From positions 1 through 13,592 of the forward strand of contig JAHIYL010000038.1 in the NCBI GenBank assembly GCA_018815145.1: a DNA stretch of 13,592 nt, written 5' to 3'. Source of the DNA: Nanobdellota archaeon (GTDB taxonomy: Archaea > Nanobdellota > Nanobdellia > Woesearchaeales > GW2011-AR15). Position 1 is the stretch's first letter; every line of letters begins with the position of its first letter. The notes under the pieces are model-generated. The model was not told the origin of the DNA, searched no databases, and saw only the letters and a program-made list of their open reading frames with translations. Of the stretch, positions 1 through 5,006 are shown piece after piece. The position numbers and the translations under genes are program-made.

Positions 1-8
1 ATCATAAA

Positions 9-18
9 TTATATAAAT
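9..18 (+). promoter_or_regulatory. TATA box of the nucleotidyltransferase gene
   Basis: The sequence ttatataaat is centred about 30 bases before the ATG at 43. Archaeal TATA boxes sit about 26 bases before the transcription start, so the mRNA would begin within a few bases of the start codon. No Shine-Dalgarno sequence is present, which fits a leaderless transcript. Confidence 0.6.
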
Positions 19-42
19 GACAATAACAAATAGATTTATCCT

Positions 43-879
43 ATGAAAGAAAGAATAACAATAACACTGGAAAAAGACATAATTTCGACAATAGACAGGA
101 ATGTTGACGGAAGAAAGATAAAGAACAGGTCCCATGCAATAGAACTATACCTTTCAAGAGTCCTTGGGGAGAACAGGCCAAAAAAAGCTGTTCTTTTGCT
201 GGGCGGCAAAGGAACGAGGTTCAGACCCATTACTTATGAACTTCCAAAAGCACTTCTTCCTGTGCAAGGTAAACCAGTGCCTGAACACCTTTTTGAGTTG
301 TTCAAGAAATATGGTATAAAGGATTTAGTGTTTTCAGTAGGCTATAAATCTGACAAGATTAAAGAGTATTTTGGCGACGGATCCAAATTTGGGGTCAATA
401 TAAGCTATGTTGTAGAAAAGGAGGCTGTGGGGAGTGCGGGAGCTCTTAAACTTGCATCAAATCTTCTTAGTGAGACTTTTGTTGTTACAAACGGTGACGA
501 ACTTAAGGACATTGATCTTGAAGATATGTATGCTTTTCATAAGGAAAATGATGCATTGATTACACTTGCATTGACTACTGTCAGGGATCCTTCAAGCTAT
601 GGTGTTGCATTGCTGCAGGGAAATCGGATCCTTCGATTTGTTGAAAAACCAAAAAAAGAAGATGCACCGTCAAAACTTATACATGCAGGCCTTTCAATAT
701 GGGAGCCTGCTGCTCTGGATATGGTACCTGAAGGATTCTCCATGTTTGAAAAAGATATCTTTCCAAAAATTGCAAAAGAGGGAAAACTGTATGGATACAA
801 TTTTTCAGGCCAATGGTTTGATACAGGAACACCTGAACGCTATGAGAAGGCAATCAGGGAATGGAAAGGGATAAAATAG
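43..879 (+). CDS. Sugar-phosphate nucleotidyltransferase with N-terminal ribbon-helix-helix domain
   Basis: This 278-residue protein probably makes a nucleotide sugar from NTP and a sugar 1-phosphate. Residues ~50-275 are a nucleotidyltransferase domain of the mannose-1-phosphate guanylyltransferase/RmlA type. They show the nucleotide-binding loop GGKGTRFRPIT (54-64), PKALLPV (68-74), GSAGAL (130-135), the metal-binding Asp in NGDE (150-153), EKPK (201-204) and WFDTGTPERY (258-267). There is no C-terminal left-handed beta-helix. Residues 1-42 (RITITLEKDI, then NRSHAIELYL) have the beta-strand/helix/helix pattern of ribbon-helix-helix (MetJ/Arc) DNA-binding domains, so the enzyme may dimerise through this part, bind DNA, or both. 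The start is set by the TATA box just upstream. The family is clear; the nucleotide and the sugar cannot be assigned from sequence alone. Confidence 0.9.
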   Translation: MKERITITLEKDIISTIDRNVDGRKIKNRSHAIELYLSRVLGENRPKKAVLLLGGKGTRFRPITYELPKALLPVQGKPVPEHLFELFKKYGIKDLVFSVGYKSDKIKEYFGDGSKFGVNISYVVEKEAVGSAGALKLASNLLSETFVVTNGDELKDIDLEDMYAFHKENDALITLALTTVRDPSSYGVALLQGNRILRFVEKPKKEDAPSKLIHAGLSIWEPAALDMVPEGFSMFEKDIFPKIAKEGKLYGYNFSGQWFDTGTPERYEKAIREWKGIK

Positions 880-889
880 AGGATTGAGC

Positions 890-906
890 TTTTTTTTCAT
901 ATTTTT
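890..906 (+). terminator. T-rich terminator after the nucleotidyltransferase gene
   Basis: A run of eight T (890-897) followed by five more T (902-906) lies just after the stop codon. Archaeal RNA polymerase terminates at such U-rich tracts without needing a hairpin. No stable stem precedes it. Confidence 0.5.
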
Positions 907-939
907 GGGTAATGTCAAGTTAATTGGGTTTTTGCGATG

Positions 940-959
940 AATATTGTTATTGCAATATT
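940..959. repeat. Inverted repeat AATATTG-6-CAATATT upstream of the methyltransferase gene
   Basis: AATATTG (940-946) and its reverse complement CAATATT (953-959) are separated by six bases. The 10-mer AATATTGTTA (940-949) recurs exactly at 1019-1028, on the other side of the putative TATA box. This could be an operator, or the stem could be part of termination of the upstream gene. The AT-rich background makes chance a real possibility. Confidence 0.35.
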
Positions 960-968
960 TTTGTAACA

Positions 969-978
969 TTTTATATAA
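969..978 (+). promoter_or_regulatory. Putative TATA box of the methyltransferase gene
   Basis: ttttatataa is the best TATA-like sequence in the 173-base gap before the ATG at 1053. It would give a leader of about 50 bases, longer than for the neighbouring genes. A weaker AT-rich stretch near 1009-1020 would give a much shorter leader, so the assignment is tentative. Apart from this box and the repeats around it, I see nothing in the gap. Confidence 0.4.
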
Positions 979-1052
979 CTTGTTTTTATCCTTTTTCTGA
1001 ACAAAGAATTTTATTAGAAATATTGTTAATTTACAACTGACAACGTAATAAA

Positions 1053-1919
1053 ATGGCAGAATCGACAAAAAGTGAAATATCAGAAGATGAAATAGCAGCT
1101 AAGGCTGAGATGACTGATTATTATAGAAGGGCATATGAGGGTTATTGGGGATTCTTAGAAGGAAGGTGTCATTATGGATACACTCCTGACGATCATAAAG
1201 GTAAATTTGATATGCGTGAAGCCCAGCTTGCAATGGAACGTAAGCTTGGCAAAACATTGGGTTTAGGCCCGGGTGCAAAAATTCTGGATGCAGGCTGTGG
1301 TTGGGGACATGTTGGGCGATTATTGACTGAGGAATTTGATTATGATGTAACTGGAATAGATTATGATGTTGAACGTGTTCGAACTGCACAAAAACTCAAT
1401 CTTGAAGAAGAGGTGTCTATGGGTGTTGCAAGAGCAGATTATCAGAGACTACCATTTTCTGACAATTCTTTTGATGGGATATATACCATGGAAACATTGG
1501 TACATGCTTATTCTCTTGATGTTGTCCTAAGTGAATTCAAAAGGGTGCTTAAGCCAGGCGGGAAGTTAGTCCTTTTTGAATATTCAATCCCACCTTTGGA
1601 CTCTGTTCCAACTTTACCAAGGTATTTGGCTAAAAAAGTTATTGAATTCACAAGTATGACAAGTCTTCCAAAATTTACTCACGGATCATTTCCTGAAATT
1701 CTGACAGCGGCAGGTTTTGAGAACGCAGAAGCGGAAGAGATCAGCAAAAATGTGTATAAGTCATGGAAGCATCTTTTTGGGCATGCAAACGGAGAAGCAT
1801 TAGATAATTTTGTTCATCTCAAATGGGGACTAAAATATGTTCCAGGAAGCGTTTTTATTTGGCCTGCCAGAAAAGAGCTTGGTTACAATATATGCCAAGC
1901 TTATAAACCGATGGATTGA
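1053..1919 (+). CDS. Class I SAM-dependent methyltransferase (UbiE/Erg6-like)
   Basis: This 288-residue protein transfers a methyl group from S-adenosylmethionine. The Rossmann-type methyltransferase signatures are in order: motif I ILDAGCGWG (77-85), the ribose-binding acidic residue in GIDYD (101-105), the adenine-proximal ADYQRLPF (128-135), and the post-motif segment with LKPGGKLVLFEYS (166-178). HYGYTPDDH (40-48) before motif I recalls the aromatic segment ahead of motif I in sterol and other small-molecule methyltransferases, suggesting a small-molecule or lipid substrate rather than nucleic acid. The C-terminal ~110 residues probably form a substrate cap. No transmembrane segment is evident. 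It stands alone between two intergenic gaps and its neighbours do not point to a pathway. The substrate is unknown. Confidence 0.88.
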   Translation: MAESTKSEISEDEIAAKAEMTDYYRRAYEGYWGFLEGRCHYGYTPDDHKGKFDMREAQLAMERKLGKTLGLGPGAKILDAGCGWGHVGRLLTEEFDYDVTGIDYDVERVRTAQKLNLEEEVSMGVARADYQRLPFSDNSFDGIYTMETLVHAYSLDVVLSEFKRVLKPGGKLVLFEYSIPPLDSVPTLPRYLAKKVIEFTSMTSLPKFTHGSFPEILTAAGFENAEAEEISKNVYKSWKHLFGHANGEALDNFVHLKWGLKYVPGSVFIWPARKELGYNICQAYKPMD

Positions 1920-1950
1920 CTCTCAATTTCCCTAAGTTTTCTGGCTATCT

Positions 1951-1960
1951 TTTTAATTTA
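1951..1960 (+). promoter_or_regulatory. Weak TATA-like box before the HExxH protein gene
   Basis: ttttaattta lies about 27-32 bases before the ATG at 1983, the spacing expected for a leaderless archaeal transcript. The surrounding 1920-1982 gap is T-rich and probably also holds the terminator of the methyltransferase gene. Confidence 0.4.
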
Positions 1961-1982
1961 CCTTTAATTTCTTTTCTTTCCA

Positions 1983-2573
1983 ATGAAAGATGTTGTTGCA
2001 TTGAAGAAACGCATATTCGGGCTTGAAGAGATAGTTAAGAATGAAGTCCTGGACAGTATAGAAGGAGCTCAAGAACTCAAGTTTGATATCAGAGAAATAT
2101 TTGAAGAGATGCTGAGAAAATCAGAGCAAAAAAACCTTGTTGTTCTTGAAAATAAGCAGCAGAAAAAACATAATAAAATTCCTGATAAGATCTTTATTGA
2201 TGAATTTGTGGAAAGTGAGCCAAATATTGTTCTGTATAAATCACATGACAATGTATATGTTGCTTATGCAAGGGTCTATTCGGAAAATACTGCCGAAGAT
2301 AATAATCCTGAAGAAGACATAAGATCAAAAGGTATGAAATATGTAAAATCTGATATAATTATAAGAAGAGTACCAGAATACATCCTGGGCGTAGGTGTCC
2401 TGGGCAGGGCATTCATATTTGAGAATTATATTGAGATTCTTGATACTCTGGTAGGACATGATTATCAGGAGGTGCTCAAACATGAACAGCTTCATATTGC
2501 ACACCCTGAATACAGTGAAATCAGGATAAGAGAGATCACAAAAAATTACATGCCCAATGCAAGGTACAATTAG
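1983..2573 (+). CDS. Uncharacterised protein with HExxH metalloprotease-like motif
   Basis: I do not recognise this 196-residue protein as a named family. The N-terminal ~60 residues are charged and probably helical, rich in Lys and Glu. A low-complexity acidic stretch lies around residues 100-115. The C-terminal part is best ordered: VLGRAFIFENYIEILDTL (139-156) leads into the helix VLKHEQLHIAHPEYSEIRI (164-182). HEQLH (167-171) matches the zinc-protease signature HExxH, and H174, E176 or E179 could supply a third ligand, so a small zinc peptidase-like fold is possible. There is no signal peptide and no membrane segment, so it should be cytoplasmic. It is transcribed in the same direction as pyrB with a 47-base gap, but pyrB has its own TATA box. 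The function is unproven. Confidence 0.7.
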   Translation: MKDVVALKKRIFGLEEIVKNEVLDSIEGAQELKFDIREIFEEMLRKSEQKNLVVLENKQQKKHNKIPDKIFIDEFVESEPNIVLYKSHDNVYVAYARVYSENTAEDNNPEEDIRSKGMKYVKSDIIIRRVPEYILGVGVLGRAFIFENYIEILDTLVGHDYQEVLKHEQLHIAHPEYSEIRIREITKNYMPNARYN

Positions 2574-2587
2574 AAAGTACCAAAAGA

Positions 2588-2595
2588 TTTATAAT
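2588..2595 (+). promoter_or_regulatory. TATA box of pyrBI
   Basis: tttataat is centred about 30 bases before the ATG at 2621. This predicts transcription starting at or just before that ATG. The in-frame TTG at 2612 would then lie outside the mRNA or at its extreme 5' end, which decides the start codon. Confidence 0.6.
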
Positions 2596-2620
2596 CCTCA
2601 AAATTTTTTAATTGTTTTTA

Positions 2621-3541
2621 ATGAGTGCACATTTTTCAGGCAGAGACATCATAAGTATTTCTGATCTTACAAAACAGGAGATAATCCGGGTACTTGAAGT
2701 CGCCAAATTGATGCAGAAGAACAAAAAACCTCTTCTTCAGGGCAAAGTACTTGCTACGCTTTTTTTTGAACCGTCCACAAGGACCAGGCTTTCATTTGAG
2801 TCATCAATGACAAAGCTGGGAGGGGGTGTGCTTGGTTTTACAGATCCCAATGTGACATCTTTTTCCAAGGGTGAGACCCTCTGGGATGCAATAAAGATGG
2901 TTGATGGATATGCCGATGTTATTGTCATGAGACATCCACTAGAAGGTGCGGCAAGACTCGCAAGTGAAGCAGCCAAAGTTCCTGTCATAAATGGCGGAGA
3001 CGGCGCTAATCAGCATCCAACACAGACTCTTCTTGACCTGTTCACAATAAAGGAGTCGCAGAAGAAGATAACAGGGTTGAAGATTGCGATGGCAGGTGAC
3101 CTGAAATATGGAAGGACAGTTCATTCTCTTGCATCAGCTCTTGCACATTTCAACTGCGGGCTTTTTTTTGTTTCGCCCGAAACACTGAGGATGCCCAATT
3201 ATATCCTTGAAGAGCTGGAATCAAAGAAGATCAAATTCTCTGTCCACAAAGAAGTGAAGGATATCATTGATGAAGTTGATATTTTATATGCAACAAGGAT
3301 ACAGAAAGAAAGATTTCCTGATCATCAGGAATATGAGAAAGTAAAGAACGCATATGTCATCAATCGCGACATCCTGAAAAATGTAAAGAAAAATCTTAAG
3401 ATAATGCATCCATTGCCGCGTGTCAATGAGATTGATCCAAGTGTTGATGACTCAGGCCACGCTTATTATTTTGAACAGGCGCACAATGGTATTCCGGTGA
3501 GGCAGGCTCTTTTGTCAATGGTCCTGGGGATGATAAAATGA
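2621..3541 (+). CDS. pyrB: Aspartate carbamoyltransferase catalytic chain
   Basis: PyrB condenses carbamoyl phosphate with aspartate to N-carbamoyl-aspartate, the committed step of de novo pyrimidine synthesis. The 306 residues carry every family signature: the carbamoyl-phosphate loop STRTR (52-56), the FSKGET segment (81-86) whose Lys reaches into the neighbouring subunit's active site, MRHP (103-106), GANQHPTQTLLDL (128-140), GRTVHSL (164-170), the aspartate-binding Arg in ATRIQKERF (224-232), and HPLPR (263-267). Length is normal for the family. I start it at ATG 2621 rather than TTG 2612, because of the TATA box and because the extra residues do not resemble known N termini. Its stop overlaps the pyrI start by four bases (ATGA), so the subunits are translationally coupled and should assemble into the regulated holoenzyme. 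Confidence 0.97.
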   Translation: MSAHFSGRDIISISDLTKQEIIRVLEVAKLMQKNKKPLLQGKVLATLFFEPSTRTRLSFESSMTKLGGGVLGFTDPNVTSFSKGETLWDAIKMVDGYADVIVMRHPLEGAARLASEAAKVPVINGGDGANQHPTQTLLDLFTIKESQKKITGLKIAMAGDLKYGRTVHSLASALAHFNCGLFFVSPETLRMPNYILEELESKKIKFSVHKEVKDIIDEVDILYATRIQKERFPDHQEYEKVKNAYVINRDILKNVKKNLKIMHPLPRVNEIDPSVDDSGHAYYFEQAHNGIPVRQALLSMVLGMIK

Positions 3542-3981
3542 GAGCATACAGGGTATATGCAATACAGAAAGGCACAGTGATAGATCATATTTCAGGAGGC
3601 TGCGCACTAAAGGTAATCCAGATACTTAAGCTGGATGAATTCAACCAGGTCGTGACAGTAGGAATGAATCTTGAAAGCAAGAAGATGGTGAGAAAGGATA
3701 TAGTCAAGATAGAGAATAAGACACTTACAAAGGATGAGTTGAACAGGATAGCATTGATCAGCCCAAAAGCTACAATCAACATCATCAAGAATCATAAGGT
3801 AGTAGAAAAGTTCAGGGTAGAGGTGCCGGATATGATGGAAAATCTCATCAACTGCCCAAATCCAAAATGCATAACCAGGAATGAGCCTGTCATGTCCAAG
3901 TTCAAAAAGATCTCAGAAAAGCCGCTCACTGTGAAGTGCCATTATTGCGAAAAGGCTTTCAGCGAGTTCAAGATAATTTGA
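3538..3981 (+). CDS. pyrI: Aspartate carbamoyltransferase regulatory chain
   Basis: PyrI binds nucleotide effectors and holds PyrB trimers together in the allosteric enzyme. The N-terminal domain (1-~95) contains the effector-site segment KGTVIDHISGGCALKVIQIL (11-30). The C-terminal zinc domain has the four expected cysteines: C106 and C111 (Cys-x4-Cys), and C134 and C137 (Cys-x2-Cys), the same spacing as in the enterobacterial protein. At 147 residues it is close to full family length. The start ATG overlaps the pyrB stop, and a purine-rich GGGGATGAT sits a few bases upstream inside pyrB. This is one of the few starts in the window with a possible ribosome-binding site, as expected for the second gene of an operon. 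No residue looks abnormal. Confidence 0.97.
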   Translation: MRAYRVYAIQKGTVIDHISGGCALKVIQILKLDEFNQVVTVGMNLESKKMVRKDIVKIENKTLTKDELNRIALISPKATINIIKNHKVVEKFRVEVPDMMENLINCPNPKCITRNEPVMSKFKKISEKPLTVKCHYCEKAFSEFKII

Positions 3982-4012
3982 AAAGGATTTTAATTCTATT
4001 CTGTGCAAAACT

Positions 4013-4021
4013 TTTTATATA
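4013..4021 (+). promoter_or_regulatory. TATA box of the phosphatase-like gene
   Basis: ttttatata is centred about 25 bases before the ATG at 4042 and lies inside the longest possible ORF, which would begin with GTG at 4003. Transcription should therefore start near 4042, excluding GTG 4003 and ATG 4024 as start codons. Confidence 0.6.
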
Positions 4022-4041
4022 AAATGTTGTCACCGGTGCGG

Positions 4042-4908
4042 ATGGCTGAATTTGTCTTGTCTGAGGCAGTGGATTTTGTTGAATACCTGATCAAAGAGCA
4101 GGGTGAATTTCTATTAGAGTATCAGTCTTGGCTTGCAGGTCTGGAAAAAAGGAGAATTGATGATCTGGCATTGATTGAGGACTTGGATACACTGGATAAG
4201 AAAATCTTGGACAGGAGCGTAGACAGATACACAGCAACCACATCACTTGAGAAAATCTCACAGGATGGTATCATTGCAAAAATCAAAGAAAGATATCATA
4301 AACATGGCTTTGTTGGCGAGGAAGGTTTTGATGGGAATATCCCGGAAAACAAATATGTTTGGTATATCGATCCGGTGTGCGGTTCTGGTGCATACGGGAG
4401 GGGAGACACCAATTTTGCAGTAAATATTGCTCTGACAGAAGATGGAAATACAGTATTGGGTGCAGTTTATTTACCTGCTCTGAAAAGTCATAACCTTTTT
4501 ATTGAGACGCACAAAACACATTCTGTTCCAACGACATGGAGATCAGAAGATATTGCAGATGAGGAGATCAGATTTAATTTTCCTATAGAGCAATATGGTG
4601 GAAAAGATCTGGTCAATACGCTGGGTCCTAAGAAAATTGCTTTTGCTGACAGTGCAAATGGTTCCATAGCCCACTCGATGGTGCAGGCAGCCAATGGTGT
4701 CTATGGAGTCTTTGTTGCTGTTACAGACAGAGAAGAAGGATTCTATCCATGGGATATGAAGGGTGCTGAATTGATTGTTAAAGCGTATGGCGGTAAAGTA
4801 AGGTATGAATCTGATGGGAGGGTATTGATAGCTTCATGCAAAGAAAAACTTGCTGATGATGCGCACAGGCTTCTAGAGCAAAATGGATTATATGATTTGA
4901 TAAAGTAG
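4042..4908 (+). CDS. Inositol-monophosphatase-family protein with altered metal site
   Basis: From the start chosen here it is 288 residues, close to the usual size of the inositol monophosphatase/CysQ/archaeal fructose-bisphosphatase family, which hydrolyses sugar or nucleotide phosphates using Mg2+. Visible family motifs are GEEGF (92-96, metal-binding Glu), WYIDPVCGSG (107-116) with the following DTNFAVNIAL (122-131), FADSANGSIAHSMVQAANG (201-219), and the C-terminal YPWDMKGAELIVKAYGGKV (235-253), whose Asp238 is the expected third metal/substrate ligand. The family's DPxDG signature reads DPVCG here: the second Asp is Cys113, and several residues are inserted before the NF. Catalysis could therefore be weakened or changed. 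ATG 4042 was preferred because upstream starts overlap the TATA box. The substrate is unknown. It has its own promoter, separate from pyrBI. Confidence 0.85.
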   Translation: MAEFVLSEAVDFVEYLIKEQGEFLLEYQSWLAGLEKRRIDDLALIEDLDTLDKKILDRSVDRYTATTSLEKISQDGIIAKIKERYHKHGFVGEEGFDGNIPENKYVWYIDPVCGSGAYGRGDTNFAVNIALTEDGNTVLGAVYLPALKSHNLFIETHKTHSVPTTWRSEDIADEEIRFNFPIEQYGGKDLVNTLGPKKIAFADSANGSIAHSMVQAANGVYGVFVAVTDREEGFYPWDMKGAELIVKAYGGKVRYESDGRVLIASCKEKLADDAHRLLEQNGLYDLIK

Positions 4909-4949
4909 AGCATTGCCCTTCATACATGATTCTTGAATATTTATAAAAA

Positions 4950-4959
4950 TTTAAATATA
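4950..4959 (+). promoter_or_regulatory. TATA box of array copy 1
   Basis: tttaaatata lies 57 bases before the ATG at 5007 within a very AT-rich stretch. It is the same box, followed by the same aga, as in front of copies 2 and 3. It predicts a leader of about 25-30 bases. Confidence 0.6.
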
Positions 4960-4981
4960 AGAGTACAACACCCAACAGAAC

Positions 4982-4995
4982 TTAGGTTACAGAAT
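4982..4995 (+). promoter_or_regulatory. Leader motif TTAG[AG]TTA[AC]AGAAT, copy 1
   Basis: ttaggttacagaat lies 11 bases before the ATG. It differs at two positions from the same element before copies 2 and 3, although the sequence between it and the TATA box is not conserved with them. It is not a Shine-Dalgarno sequence. It might be an element around the transcription start or the 5' UTR; the role is unknown. Confidence 0.35.
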
Positions 4996-5006
4996 GTAAA
5001 AATAAT

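Noticed and set aside
2621..3981. pyrB-pyrI overlap as something unusual.
   Set aside because: A four-base overlap of these two genes with intact catalytic and zinc-binding residues is ordinary for archaeal aspartate transcarbamoylase operons.
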